Below are positions 1 through 8,543 of a stretch of DNA of 38,316 nt, piece by piece (position 1 is the first letter of the stretch; the number at the start of each line of letters is the position of its first letter). A program made the translations under genes and the position numbers. The notes under the pieces were generated by a model. The model made no database searches, was not told the origin of the DNA, and saw only the letters and a list, made by a program, of their open reading frames with translations. Source of the stretch: Clostridia bacterium (GTDB lineage: Bacteria; Bacillota_A; Clostridia; RUG12999); assembly GCA_017558425.1 (NCBI GenBank), contig JAFYVD010000064.1:1-38316 (forward strand), written 5' to 3'.

Positions 1-100
1 ATCCTTAGAGTCGCCTCCACCGGACGTTATCCGGCACCCTGCCCTGCGGAGCCCGGACTTTCCTCACGCACAAAATGTGCCCGCAATTGTCCGGAATACT
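1..100 (-). ncRNA. rnpB: RNase P RNA, class A (5' part, runs off left edge)
   Basis: This is the catalytic RNA of RNase P, which trims the 5' leader from pre-tRNAs. Read on the minus strand, the RNA begins near 100 and leaves the window at 1. The universal block GAGGAAAGTCCGGGCTCC is followed by AGGGCAGGGTGCC, an ATAACG-containing hairpin and GGAGGCGACTCTAAGGA. These are the P3-P5 and CR-I signatures of class A RNA, not the class B form of Bacillus. The 5' end is an estimate. The RNA starts about 11 nt after the stop codon of the upstream CNNM gene, so it may be processed from that transcript or have a promoter inside that gene. The 3' part is not visible. Confidence 0.92.
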
Positions 101-111
101 CAAAAAACAAA

Positions 112-1401
112 CTAATCTTCGTCCTCTTCATCCTCGTCCTTGGTGCTTGTGTATTCAACCCTGGCAAACGCCACACGGTTGTCTTCAACTTCCTCAATCT
201 CAATTCTGAGATTTTCATAGTCAAACCACTCGCCCGGTTCAGGAATTTTACCAAGAACTTCTGTTGCCCAACCGCCAACCGTATTATAACGGCTTTCAAT
301 TTCCTCACCGTTAAAACCGATGGCTTCGAGCATATCGCCTGTATCCATATTTCCGTTCACTCGGAAACTAAGCGGCGACAGTGTTTCAATAAGCTGGAGA
401 ACCTCGTCGTGCTCGTCCCAGATTTCGCCCACAAGCTCTTCCAGAATGTCTTCCATAGTCACAATGCCTGCTGTACCGCCATATTGGTCGGTAACAATTG
501 CAAGCTGAACTTTTTCTTTCTGCATCTGCGAAAGCGCTGCAGAAATTTTCATTGTATCAGGCAGATACATGGCCTCCTGAAGCATTCCTTCTACATTAAT
601 ATTCTCGCCACTGTTCACAAGCGCCGAAAGGAAATCCTTTGCATTAAGGATACCTATAATTGTATCTATTGAATCCCTATACACGGGGATTCGTGTGTAT
701 TTTTCTTCAAGAATGGCTTCTTTAATTTTTTCCATTCCTTTTTCTATGTCCACAGCAACAAGATTTACACGCGGAGTGAGAATTTCGCCCACTTCGATAT
801 CGTCAAAGTCAAGTGCGTTCTGCGCAAGTTCTCGTTCGATGTCTTCAAGCACGCCTTCGTCTTGAACCTCGTCCATAATAACCTTGAGCTCGTCCTCTGT
901 GAAGGACGGTTTTTTCTCGTCCTCATCATCCCCACGGGATACCACAAATTTGATTCCCGAAAAGATAAAGGAAAGCGGGGTCAGAACTTTCGAAAGGAAA
1001 CGCAGCGTTTTTGCAACCGACAACAGCAAGCCTTCTGCATTGGTTTTGGCAAAGCTTTTCGGAAGAATTTCGCCGAAAGCCAAAACAAGCACCGTCATCA
1101 CAATTGTCGCAATCAATGAACCATGTTGTTCCCAAATAGATATGGCAAGCACGGTGGATATTGATGTCGCCGCAATATTAACAATGTTGTTACCTATAAG
1201 AATTGTTGAAATTGTTTTATCAAAATCACTTATAAGCTTAAGGGCTGTTTTTGCGCGTTTGTCGCCGTCCTCAGCTTTTGTCTTTATTTTCAGACGGTTG
1301 GATGCTGTAAGCGCCGTTTCCGATGCTGAAAAGAAAGCCGAAAGACAAATCAGAATAATAATACTGATGATACTGATACTAAACCCAGGACTACTGTCCA
1401 T
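112..1401 (-). CDS. CNNM/CBS/CorC-domain membrane protein (hemolysin-C-like, putative Mg2+ transport or sensing)
   Basis: The protein is 429 aa. It has an N-terminal CNNM (DUF21) membrane domain with the FFSASETAL motif near residues 23-31 and about three further hydrophobic segments up to residue 155. A cytosolic CBS pair follows (about 200-320; note TRIPVYRD and DQYGGTAGIVT), then a CorC_HlyC domain (about 340-415). The end is unusually acidic (DEDEEDED). Bacterial relatives transport or sense Mg2+ or Co2+; the old name hemolysin is misleading. The frame is open back to a TTG at 1419, but the GGAG just upstream of the ATG at 1401, with 12 nt spacing, favours that ATG. A consensus promoter lies at 1457-1485. 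It is followed directly by rnpB. Confidence 0.9.
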   Translation of the reverse strand: MDSSPGFSISIISIIILICLSAFFSASETALTASNRLKIKTKAEDGDKRAKTALKLISDFDKTISTILIGNNIVNIAATSISTVLAISIWEQHGSLIATIVMTVLVLAFGEILPKSFAKTNAEGLLLSVAKTLRFLSKVLTPLSFIFSGIKFVVSRGDDEDEKKPSFTEDELKVIMDEVQDEGVLEDIERELAQNALDFDDIEVGEILTPRVNLVAVDIEKGMEKIKEAILEEKYTRIPVYRDSIDTIIGILNAKDFLSALVNSGENINVEGMLQEAMYLPDTMKISAALSQMQKEKVQLAIVTDQYGGTAGIVTMEDILEELVGEIWDEHDEVLQLIETLSPLSFRVNGNMDTGDMLEAIGFNGEEIESRYNTVGGWATEVLGKIPEPGEWFDYENLRIEIEEVEDNRVAFARVEYTSTKDEDEEDED

Positions 1402-1456
1402 GTTATAACCACACTCCAAATAAAATATTTCGTATAAACATAATTATACAAATACC

Positions 1457-1485
1457 ATTATATAATATTTATCTGCTCTTGTCAA
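1457..1485 (-). promoter_or_regulatory. Sigma-A promoter for the CNNM gene
   Basis: On the minus strand, -35 TTGACA (1480-1485) and -10 TATAAT (1457-1462) are separated by exactly 17 bp, a full match to consensus. Transcription should start near 1450, giving a leader of about 50 nt. It may also supply rnpB by read-through. Confidence 0.85.
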
Positions 1486-1530
1486 CAACTATTATTTTTC
1501 CGTCATTTTCAACTTTTTTCAAATTTCCTC

Positions 1531-1559
1531 TTGATTTTTGATTTGAGCTGTGTTATAAT
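1531..1559 (+). promoter_or_regulatory. Sigma-A promoter for tRNA-Leu
   Basis: -35 TTGATT (1531-1536), 17 bp spacer, -10 TATAAT (1554-1559). Expected start is near 1566, leaving a leader of about 48 nt with a small GGGC/GCCC hairpin before the tRNA. Confidence 0.8.
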
Positions 1560-1613
1560 GTCTTTTGTTGATGATTAAGCGGGCGCGGATGCCCAAACCT
1601 AACTTAATAATAT

Positions 1614-1700
1614 GCGGATATGGCGGAATTGGCAGACGCGCATGGTTCAGGTCCATGTGAAAGCAATTTCATGGAGGTTCAAGTCCTCTTATCCGCACCA
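1614..1700 (+). tRNA. tRNA-Leu (anticodon CAG), CCA encoded
   Basis: This is an 87-nt tRNA with acceptor stem GCGGATA/TATCCGC and a leucine-type D arm (TGGCGGAATTGGCAGACGC). The anticodon stem is CATGG/CCATG around loop TTCAGGT, giving anticodon CAG, which reads CUG. It is a class II tRNA: the long variable arm pairs TGAAA with TTTCA. The T loop is TTCAAGT and the 3' CCA is encoded. It is a single-gene unit with its own promoter and terminator. Confidence 0.96.
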
Positions 1701-1736
1701 AAAACCTCGTAATCTATGTGATTGCGAGGTTTTTTC
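1701..1736 (+). terminator. Rho-independent terminator of tRNA-Leu
   Basis: The stem AAAACCTCG/CGAGGTTTT is extended by AATC/GATT beyond a T-G mismatch and is followed by a T-run. It begins at the base after the CCA. Confidence 0.93.
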
Positions 1737-1765
1737 TTGACTTTTAATTAGGTGTATGGTATGAT
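1737..1765 (+). promoter_or_regulatory. Sigma-A promoter for the GH88-AAC(3) fusion gene
   Basis: -35 TTGACT (1737-1742), 17 bp spacer, -10 TATGAT (1760-1765), starting just past the tRNA terminator's T-tract. Expected start is near 1772, so the downstream gene is transcribed independently of the tRNA. Confidence 0.75.
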
Positions 1766-1814
1766 GTAGCTAATTTGCGCAAGCAAAATCTGAAATAAGG
1801 GATGAAATGAGAAT

Positions 1815-3842
1815 ATGACAAAACGCACATTGGAACAAGCTTACGAAATTTGCAGAAAAAAAGCACATTTACATATGGATAAAATGCCGGACTGGTTGTT
1901 CGAACCTCATGAAATAGCTGATGGCGATTATTATAACGAAAATTTAAGACCCGCTATGAGCAACAGATGGGTATGGCTCACTTCCATGTTTACCGGTATG
2001 GCTCCCATTTTGTATCATACAGATGGCGACAGAAGAGCTCTCAAATGGGCGGAAAAATATGCTGATTCATATCACGACAAAGTGTTCCAGGACTATAGCC
2101 CCACCACGCACGACATAGGATTTATATATATACCATACAGTGTTTATATGTATCAGCTTACAGGCAACAAAGCTCACAGAGCAACCGCTTTAAGAGCTGC
2201 CGAAGAGCTTGCAAAACGTTTTCAGTTCCGCGGAGGGTTTATTGATGCCTGGTCGGAAATGCGTGCAGATACTACAAAAGAACACCGTATGATTATAGAC
2301 TCTTGTATGAATGTGCCACTTCTTTTCTGGGCGTGGAAAGAAACAAACCATAGTTTCTTCTACGATGTGGCAACAATTCATCTTGAAACCATCATTAAAG
2401 TTCTCGTCCGTGATGACTGGTCGGTTGCACACGCGTGGTTCTTTGACCCCGTAACAGGCGAACCCACAAAAGAAGCAAACTCCTGCGGATATGCCAACGG
2501 CACACATTGGGCAAGAGGTACTGCGTGGATTGTTTGCGGTCTTGCGCAGGCTTATGAATATACAATGGACGAAAAATATCTTGATATTGCCACAAAAATT
2601 GGCGAAAAATATCTTGACAGTCTGGAAGACAGCCTTGTTCCCGTATGGGATTTCAGACTCCCTGCAGATATGCCTGCAAAGGGTTGCGGAAATGTTGATT
2701 TTCACTGGGATGAAACAGACCCCGCAAACAAAATTTACAATGTAGACACATCAGCGGCTGCTATTATCACCTGCGGATTCCAGATACTTGCAAAACATAG
2801 CGGAAACCAGCGTTTCAAAAAATATGTTGAAGATGCCCTGGAAGTGCTGAGCAACGAATATCTTGACGACAATCTTGAAATTACAGGTATGCTTACCCGT
2901 TCAAACGGAAGAGATAAATATACTTCTTTCGGCGACTATTATTATATGCTTGCTCTTGCAGTTCAGCTTTACGGAATCAGAACAAGCCTTAACGGCCCTT
3001 GCGAAAAACACGTTGTTCGTCCCTTTGTAACATTTTTTACCGTTAAAAAGGCGTTGGCTGAGCTTGGCGTTAAAGAGGGAGACACAATTCTCACACATTC
3101 GTCCTTCAAAAGTGTGGGTATAACAGAAAACGGAGCCGATACCGTTGTCCGCGGTATGCTGGAAACAGTTGGCAAAACAGGCAACGTTGTTTTCCCGACA
3201 CTCTGCCAGAAAGACTGGCCGAATATATATAAAAACTGGCATATCGGCGCACATTCGGACACAGGATATCTTACAAACTATTTCCGTCTGCTTCCCGATG
3301 CAAAGCGAAGCAATCAGGCTACTCATTCTGTTGCAGTTATCGGTAAAGACGCTGACAATATAATCGAAACTCACGGCAAATCAGGGCTCAGGTATGGTAT
3401 TTTCGGCGAAACTCCCTTTGCGGCAGATTCTCCGTGGGAAAAACTGTACAATATGGATGCCAAAGTTATTTTTATGGGTGTTGGTATTAAAAAATGTACA
3501 TTCCGTCATTATGCCGAATATCTGTATATGGAAAAAATGCTTGAAAAAGCAAAGAAAAGTCCCAATTACGAAGAACTCAAAAATCGTGTCTGGACTTTCT
3601 GCAAAGCAGGAGTATGGCCTCACATTGCTTCCGAATATGTAAAAGAAGTTCTTGATAAACAAGGCAAAGTCAAATACGGAACTTGCGGAGAAGCAGACCT
3701 GCAAATGGTTTCCGCAAAAGATTTTGTTGACTGCGCACTCGACCTTCTGGAAAAACGCGACAGAAAAGTGTTCTACGAAGAAGGCGATACCTGGAACGTA
3801 CAGGATACACTTGACTGGCTTGAAGAAGTTGATAAAATATAG
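1815..3842 (+). CDS. Fusion: GH88/GH105-type unsaturated glucuronyl hydrolase + AAC(3)-type N-acetyltransferase
   Basis: The protein is 675 aa with no signal peptide. Residues 1-395 form an (alpha/alpha)6 barrel of the unsaturated glucuronyl hydrolase type. HDIGF (Asp100) and Asp162 are spaced like the catalytic pair Asp88/Asp149 known from Bacillus UGL. WARGTAW (232-238) and a DTSAAAI element near 311-317 also fit GH88. Residues of about 409-675 form an AAC(3)/YokD-type acetyl-CoA acetyltransferase, with HSSFKSVG, an ATHSVAV block, GIFGETPFAADSPW and TFRHYAE. Each half is close to the normal length of a stand-alone family member and the frame is intact. The first half should remove 4,5-unsaturated uronic acid from lyase products. 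The second may acetylate an amino sugar (inference). The start is ATG 1815; nearby upstream ATGs hit stops. The SD is modest. Confidence 0.85.
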   Translation: MTKRTLEQAYEICRKKAHLHMDKMPDWLFEPHEIADGDYYNENLRPAMSNRWVWLTSMFTGMAPILYHTDGDRRALKWAEKYADSYHDKVFQDYSPTTHDIGFIYIPYSVYMYQLTGNKAHRATALRAAEELAKRFQFRGGFIDAWSEMRADTTKEHRMIIDSCMNVPLLFWAWKETNHSFFYDVATIHLETIIKVLVRDDWSVAHAWFFDPVTGEPTKEANSCGYANGTHWARGTAWIVCGLAQAYEYTMDEKYLDIATKIGEKYLDSLEDSLVPVWDFRLPADMPAKGCGNVDFHWDETDPANKIYNVDTSAAAIITCGFQILAKHSGNQRFKKYVEDALEVLSNEYLDDNLEITGMLTRSNGRDKYTSFGDYYYMLALAVQLYGIRTSLNGPCEKHVVRPFVTFFTVKKALAELGVKEGDTILTHSSFKSVGITENGADTVVRGMLETVGKTGNVVFPTLCQKDWPNIYKNWHIGAHSDTGYLTNYFRLLPDAKRSNQATHSVAVIGKDADNIIETHGKSGLRYGIFGETPFAADSPWEKLYNMDAKVIFMGVGIKKCTFRHYAEYLYMEKMLEKAKKSPNYEELKNRVWTFCKAGVWPHIASEYVKEVLDKQGKVKYGTCGEADLQMVSAKDFVDCALDLLEKRDRKVFYEEGDTWNVQDTLDWLEEVDKI

Positions 3843-3887
3843 CTGAAAAAACACGCCAACCAACCCCACGTCAAGGATAAATTTAAG

Positions 3888-3936
3888 AAATGCACCGATG
3901 CCGCAAGCTTTGCCTTGCCATTCGGTGCATTTGTTT
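3888..3936 (+). terminator. Terminator after the GH88-AAC(3) gene (probably bidirectional)
   Basis: AAATGCACCGA (3888-3898) pairs perfectly with TCGGTGCATTT (3922-3932), with an inner GCAAG/CTTGC helix. On the plus strand the tract TTTGTTTGTT follows. The hairpin sits between convergent genes and may serve both. Confidence 0.75.
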
Positions 3937-4036
3937 GTTATGGATGAGAAATAGCGGGTATCTTAAAAATCATGAATGTCAACCAAAACGTGCCTGTTTT
4001 TGCACATTTTTCGCTCTTGTTATTACACTCAAGGTT

Positions 4037-5251
4037 TTATTTTTTATTATTTAACATTTTTTTGCAGACTTCCGCAAAGTCCGGAGTTTTCCAAGATGTA
4101 TTATAGTCTCCGAACCCCTGGTCGCGGGGTGTGATGTAGTCAGGCAGATTGCTGCGGTCTGTAAGTTCTTCGCGAATTGCCTGAAGATATTTAAACCCGA
4201 ACTTATGACTCGGAGCCACAAAATGGCCTTCGTCCCATTCATTACAGTTATCAATCATCATAATTTTACGTCCCCATGCATTTTCGGGAAGTGTCTCTGT
4301 AATTTCTTTCATCTTTTTTATAAGACATCTGTATTTTTCCGGCGACAGATACCATATATTGGACCATTCACGGAATTTGTACCCAAGATTGTTCCACCTC
4401 TCGCTGAAACGCGGTGTCGGGTCCTGAAAACAAGACGGGGTCGGAATGAATTCGTTCTTACTAATTTCAAGATTTTCCTTAAATAATCTGCACTGTTCTT
4501 CTACAATTTCATCTTCATAAGGATAAAAATCGTATGGCGAATTATAGCCCGAGTTGTAACCGAATCTGCAATCGTATCCACGGTTCATTAAATCCTGATG
4601 AGTGTCTTTATCTGCGCGCATGCTGCATACGGCAAAAACCATGCCGTCAAAACCGCTTTTTTTAGCATATTCACGGCATGAATCAAAAGCTTTTTTCTGA
4701 CTTTCTGCACTTTCAAAACACATGTCAAGCCGACTTTGATTATAAACAAAAAGGACGGGCTTGTTATCTATAACAAGATAATTCTCTCTTTTAAAGTAAT
4801 TTTCCATCCAGAACGGCATTAAATTTTCGGGCATATCTTTTTCGTCGGTTCCGCCCCAACGAGGCGAAGTCTCATACATAATTGCAAACTTTATCAAATT
4901 TCTGAATTTCGCATTAAAAAGTGCTTCATGAAGACCATGACCGCATCTTAAATCATTTACAGTGACGGGTTTTCCTACATTGTCAAGTTTTCTGTACCAA
5001 CAATGAATAAAACAGTTTATTCCGTGTTCTACCGCCCATTTTATTTCCCAGTCGCACACCTCGGGGTTTTCCTCGTCATAATAACCCATTAAAGGAGTTC
5101 TGTCCGGGAATTCTTCCGCTAAATCATCAAACCCCTCGTGAATGCCGGCTACACCTTTTTTCCACGCGGCATAATAATGCGCCGCAACTATTCTGTCGCT
5201 ATTCGCGGGCTGAGGCTCAGGTATATAAGAATTAAATTTTATATTATACAT
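4037..5251 (-). CDS. Glycoside hydrolase family 99-like / WbsX-type protein
   Basis: The protein is 404 aa, without signal peptide or membrane segment, so it is probably cytoplasmic. The order of landmarks fits the GH99-like TIM-barrel family that includes WbsX. They are an opening HYYAAW strand, MGYYDEENPEV followed by an AVEHGINCFIHCWYR block, NKPVLFVY in the middle, and NEWDEGHFVAP near residues 340-350, matching the family's WNEWGEG...EP signature. Members occur in O-antigen/rhamnan loci and in polysaccharide-degradation loci; the substrate here is unknown. It is convergent with the GH88-AAC(3) fusion, so the two may act on the same glycan (inference only). The ATG at 5251 has SD AAAGGATGA and a promoter at 5295-5323. 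Confidence 0.72.
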   Translation of the reverse strand: MYNIKFNSYIPEPQPANSDRIVAAHYYAAWKKGVAGIHEGFDDLAEEFPDRTPLMGYYDEENPEVCDWEIKWAVEHGINCFIHCWYRKLDNVGKPVTVNDLRCGHGLHEALFNAKFRNLIKFAIMYETSPRWGGTDEKDMPENLMPFWMENYFKRENYLVIDNKPVLFVYNQSRLDMCFESAESQKKAFDSCREYAKKSGFDGMVFAVCSMRADKDTHQDLMNRGYDCRFGYNSGYNSPYDFYPYEDEIVEEQCRLFKENLEISKNEFIPTPSCFQDPTPRFSERWNNLGYKFREWSNIWYLSPEKYRCLIKKMKEITETLPENAWGRKIMMIDNCNEWDEGHFVAPSHKFGFKYLQAIREELTDRSNLPDYITPRDQGFGDYNTSWKTPDFAEVCKKMLNNKK

Positions 5252-5294
5252 TTTATATCATCCTTTTCATTTTCAAACTATTCTGATTATCCCC

Positions 5295-5323
5295 ATTATA
5301 CAAAAACTTAAGCTGAACTTCAA
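5295..5323 (-). promoter_or_regulatory. Sigma-A promoter for the GH99-like gene
   Basis: Minus strand: -35 TTGAAG (5318-5323), 17 bp spacer, -10 TATAAT (5295-5300). It is back-to-back with the plus-strand promoter at 5371-5400. Confidence 0.75.
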
Positions 5324-5370
5324 CTTTAATAATAGCTAAATATTTTTTTGATTTTCATTCATTTTTAGGA

Positions 5371-5400
5371 TTGACAGAAAAGTTATAAATATAGTATAAT
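5371..5400 (+). promoter_or_regulatory. Sigma-A promoter for the O-antigen-ligase-like operon
   Basis: -35 TTGACA (5371-5376), 18 bp AT-rich spacer, -10 TATAAT (5395-5400). Expected start is near 5407, about 27 nt before the start codon. Confidence 0.82.
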
Positions 5401-5433
5401 ACTTTTTATATATACTGTTAAAGGAAATGTGTT

Positions 5434-6969
5434 ATGGGGAAACTTAAAACAACTGCCTCGGGAAAGCCTTTGAATTTACACGCCATAGTGTTGGCGGTGT
5501 TATATATTTTTTGCTTGCTGTGTTATGGCGGTTTTCACGAAACAATTCTTGTTATTGCGGGTATTTCTGTTGCAGTTCCCCTGCTTTTGAAAAAATCCGC
5601 TTTTCGGATTACGTTAAATCAAGGTCTGTTTTTCCTTTTTGCAGTCTGGTATTTCTGCTGCTCTTTGCAAGGCGGATTTTTTATTGAATATGTTTCAAGA
5701 GGATTAATTCCGTTTGTGGCGTTGCTTTTTTGGATATACATATCAAACACGCCGGGTCTGAAAGAGGATGCCGTTAAAATTATTACCAAGGCATCGTTTT
5801 TCGTGGCAACCATTGCTATTTTGCATTGCGCAGTGCAATCAGCCACCGACCGCACCTTATACAGACTCACCTTCCCGTTCGACTATTCCAATGTCTGCGG
5901 AATATATTTTGCCGTTTGTTTTTTCTGGTCGAAAAAGTGTGATTTCAGATATCGGAGATTTGTTTTTCTGACGGCTGTGGTTTTATCCCAATCGGTGGGT
6001 GCACTCGGACTTTTGGTGTTGGCATTTACATACCAACTGATAAAAAACAAAAAATATCTCATTGTGTTGGCAGAAATTGCCCTTTTCGGCATTGTGGCGT
6101 TCCTGCTCAGAGGCAGGCTTTTGGAAAGCTCGTCAACATTCCTTGAGAGACTTCTGCAGATTCAAGACGGTATTTTTTGTATTCTGGACAATCCCGTCTG
6201 CGGAATCGGTGCAGGAAAATGGCAGTTTGCCAAATGGTATTATCAAACGGGTTTTTACGGAGCCCTTCTTATGCACAGCAGTGTTTTTGAAATGGGCGCA
6301 AACTCAGGCTTTGTCGGAATGCTTCTGTTTGCCGCAGTTTGTTTTTTGGAAATCAAAAAGGCTTTCGTGAAAAAGTGCGATTTTGTGCCTGCGGCGATTA
6401 TATTGGTCCACGGATTGATGGATTTTTCCTTGTCGTTCATTACCGTTGTGGCGGCACTTGTTCTTTCGCTTGCAGACACTGACACAGAAAAGTCTTTTAC
6501 AATTAATGTCCGTTGCGGAAAAATATGCTCGGCAGGAGTCTGTTTGATGCTTTGTTTCCTGTTGATGGGGAATTTGCAGGCCACGGCTTTTCAGCGTAAC
6601 ATTTCCCTTGGGCTGACCGCCGCCGATGCCTGCGAAAAATTCGAAAACAACCTGTTTCTCAAATGCTCGGTCAAATCGGCGCAGAGCCTTTGCGCGAATA
6701 TGTATCGTGAGAAAGAATACACGGATTCGCTAAAGTTTGAAAATTATAAATATTTGCCAACCGAAATGATACTTTACAACTCAATGGATTCGGAGAAGGG
6801 CGAAGATTATCTGCTGGAGCGGATAAGAAAGCAGCCTTACAATGTCTATCTCAAAAGGCTTGTCAGCGCCGAATGCAGCGAAAGCTGCAAGGAAGAGATT
6901 AAACGTATCACCCTCGAGGCCATAGAAAATTTATCTTTCCTCGGCAAAATACTTTACGATTTAATATAA
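5434..6969 (+). CDS. O-antigen ligase / Wzy-type polysaccharide polymerase-like membrane protein
   Basis: The protein is 511 aa with about ten hydrophobic segments in residues 15-385 and a soluble tail of about 120 aa. The longest loop lies after a run of short helices and contains NPVCGIGAGKWQFA and LMHSSVFEMGANSGFVG. This resembles the Wzy_C (PF04932) signature, in which a GxGxG-like turn and a His lie on the outer face. Such proteins transfer or polymerise undecaprenyl-linked glycans outside the membrane. In a Gram-positive this suggests assembly of a secondary wall polymer or exopolysaccharide, or modification of a glycoprotein. ATG 5434 is preceded by AAGGA at 8 nt. The next gene is 19 nt downstream and likely co-transcribed. 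Confidence 0.75.
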   Translation: MGKLKTTASGKPLNLHAIVLAVLYIFCLLCYGGFHETILVIAGISVAVPLLLKKSAFRITLNQGLFFLFAVWYFCCSLQGGFFIEYVSRGLIPFVALLFWIYISNTPGLKEDAVKIITKASFFVATIAILHCAVQSATDRTLYRLTFPFDYSNVCGIYFAVCFFWSKKCDFRYRRFVFLTAVVLSQSVGALGLLVLAFTYQLIKNKKYLIVLAEIALFGIVAFLLRGRLLESSSTFLERLLQIQDGIFCILDNPVCGIGAGKWQFAKWYYQTGFYGALLMHSSVFEMGANSGFVGMLLFAAVCFLEIKKAFVKKCDFVPAAIILVHGLMDFSLSFITVVAALVLSLADTDTEKSFTINVRCGKICSAGVCLMLCFLLMGNLQATAFQRNISLGLTAADACEKFENNLFLKCSVKSAQSLCANMYREKEYTDSLKFENYKYLPTEMILYNSMDSEKGEDYLLERIRKQPYNVYLKRLVSAECSESCKEEIKRITLEAIENLSFLGKILYDLI

Positions 6970-6988
6970 TTTAAAAGGAGATATAAAA

Positions 6989-8488
6989 ATGAAAAAAGCA
7001 AAGTTTTACACAACCATTTGCCTGATTGTGGTAATGATTGTTGCATCCTGTCCCGCAGTTTTTGCTTCGGATGCACTTCCTTACGTAATGTCATGGCTGT
7101 TCAATCCCGTTGAAGGTGTAAGAGGCTACGTTTACGCTTCCTCCCCTCACGGATTTATCATCAAAGACTATGAAACCGGTAACACTGCATTGGTTAACCA
7201 CAAAGGTGCGGTTGTGCCAAGCTCATCAAAATACTTCTCATATGTTGACGAGAGCGGAATAATTGATTTCTACGATTATGAAAACGGCGGTGCCGGAATA
7301 ATGGATGTAAACGGAAATATCATTATTGCACCGGGAGAGTACGACAGCGTGTATTCTTTAAGCGACAATCTCTTCGCATATGGCGTTACGACTGATGAAT
7401 ATTATGCGTTCGGCGTAATCGACAGAGACCACAACGAAATTATCCCTGCCGAATTTGACTATATTCGTGCCCAGGAATTGATATATTGTTCCAGCGACGA
7501 TGGTAATTTCATTTACGATATGGACGGTGATCTTATTGCTCACTATCCTTACAATGACGGTAACACCTACGTTACACTTCTTTCCGCAGACGACAGATAT
7601 CTGCTCAAGGAATACGATCCTTCCACAGAACGCTCATCCACAAAAATCGTGCATATTGACGGAACTCTTATTGCCTCTATAGACCGCTCTGTCTACGATC
7701 TTTCCGACACAGTTCTGTGCGGCTCATACTATTCCGAAAGCGACCGTGACTATTCCTATAACTATTATGACCTGGACGGCAATTTGATAGGTTCCGAATC
7801 CGGCGAACAAGCATGGCGCGAAGGAAGCCTGTACGAAAGATATTCTCTAAATGGCGAAATCGTCTCTCGATATAAAATTCAGTTCATGAGCGACCGCGAA
7901 GTAGTGCTTGACGGAAACGGAAACATCGTTTTTGATAATCCCGACAAAGCAAGTATCTGGGATATTATCAACGAAAAATTTATAAAAGTTTATCGTGATG
8001 GATACTATGGTCTGTATACAATAGACGGTACTCCCATTATCTATCCTGATTATTATGATGATATTTCCTACTGTGAAGAACTCGATATCTTTGCATTTGA
8101 AAAAGATTTGCAGGTGTCCATTGCGAAAATCTCACCTGCTGAACCGACAATTTCAGTTACAGTGTATGGCAACCCAGTTGAATTTGACCAGCCTCCCGTA
8201 TTGAAAGAAGGTAGAACGCTCGTTCCGGTTCGTGCAATTGCAGAAGCACTTGGCTCATCAGTAGAATGGGATGAGGCAACTCAGACGGTTACAGCAACCT
8301 TAGGCGATACGGTTGTAAAACTTGTTATAAACAGCAAACAGATGCTTGTTAACGGCAATGCAGTTGAAATTGATGTTCCTGCAGAAATTATAAACAGCAG
8401 AACCTTAATCCCCGTAAGAGCTATCAGCGAAGCTTTCGGATGCAACGTTGATTGGGACGGCGATAACTATCGCGTTATTATCGACTGA
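6989..8488 (+). CDS. Exported WG-repeat protein with C-terminal stalk (copper-amine-oxidase-N-like) domain
   Basis: The protein is 499 aa. Residues 1-26 are a signal peptide (MKKAK, hydrophobic core, VFA-S cleavage). Residues of about 30-385 hold degenerate WG-type beta repeats such as NTALVNHKGAVV, GIMDVNGNIII, FGVIDRDHNEIIP and YGLYTIDGTPIIY. Residues of about 392-499 form a Cu_amine_oxidN1 (PF07833) domain with twin GRTLVPVRAI / SRTLIPVRAI motifs, each followed by an EWD or DWD strand. That domain is a non-enzymatic module common in Clostridia surface proteins, so no amine oxidase activity is implied. It probably acts outside the cell, perhaps with the polymerase-like protein 19 nt upstream. 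The SD AAAAGGAGATA is very strong. Confidence 0.87.
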   Translation: MKKAKFYTTICLIVVMIVASCPAVFASDALPYVMSWLFNPVEGVRGYVYASSPHGFIIKDYETGNTALVNHKGAVVPSSSKYFSYVDESGIIDFYDYENGGAGIMDVNGNIIIAPGEYDSVYSLSDNLFAYGVTTDEYYAFGVIDRDHNEIIPAEFDYIRAQELIYCSSDDGNFIYDMDGDLIAHYPYNDGNTYVTLLSADDRYLLKEYDPSTERSSTKIVHIDGTLIASIDRSVYDLSDTVLCGSYYSESDRDYSYNYYDLDGNLIGSESGEQAWREGSLYERYSLNGEIVSRYKIQFMSDREVVLDGNGNIVFDNPDKASIWDIINEKFIKVYRDGYYGLYTIDGTPIIYPDYYDDISYCEELDIFAFEKDLQVSIAKISPAEPTISVTVYGNPVEFDQPPVLKEGRTLVPVRAIAEALGSSVEWDEATQTVTATLGDTVVKLVINSKQMLVNGNAVEIDVPAEIINSRTLIPVRAISEAFGCNVDWDGDNYRVIID

Positions 8489-8492
8489 TCAC

Positions 8493-8522
8493 TTGACAAA
8501 AGCTTTCCCCCGGTAGTATAAT
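8493..8522 (+). promoter_or_regulatory. Sigma-A promoter for the GDPD pair
   Basis: -35 TTGACA (8493-8498), 18 bp spacer, -10 TATAAT (8517-8522), starting 5 bp after the stop of the WG-repeat gene. Expected start is near 8529, upstream of the hairpin at 8544-8577. Confidence 0.82.
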
Positions 8523-8543
8523 TAAATCGATACAGAGATTCGG

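Noticed and set aside
112..1401. Hemolysin toxin
   Set aside because: CNNM-CBS-CorC proteins are ion-related membrane proteins; the toxin label is historical.
3040..3842. Aminoglycoside-resistance gene
   Set aside because: The AAC(3)-type domain is fused to a glycosidase and lies in no mobile context. The family includes many non-resistance acetyltransferases, so resistance should not be inferred.
8140..8488. Copper amine oxidase enzyme
   Set aside because: Only the small N-terminal-type stalk module is present (twin LVPVRAI/LIPVRAI repeats); no catalytic domain or topaquinone site.
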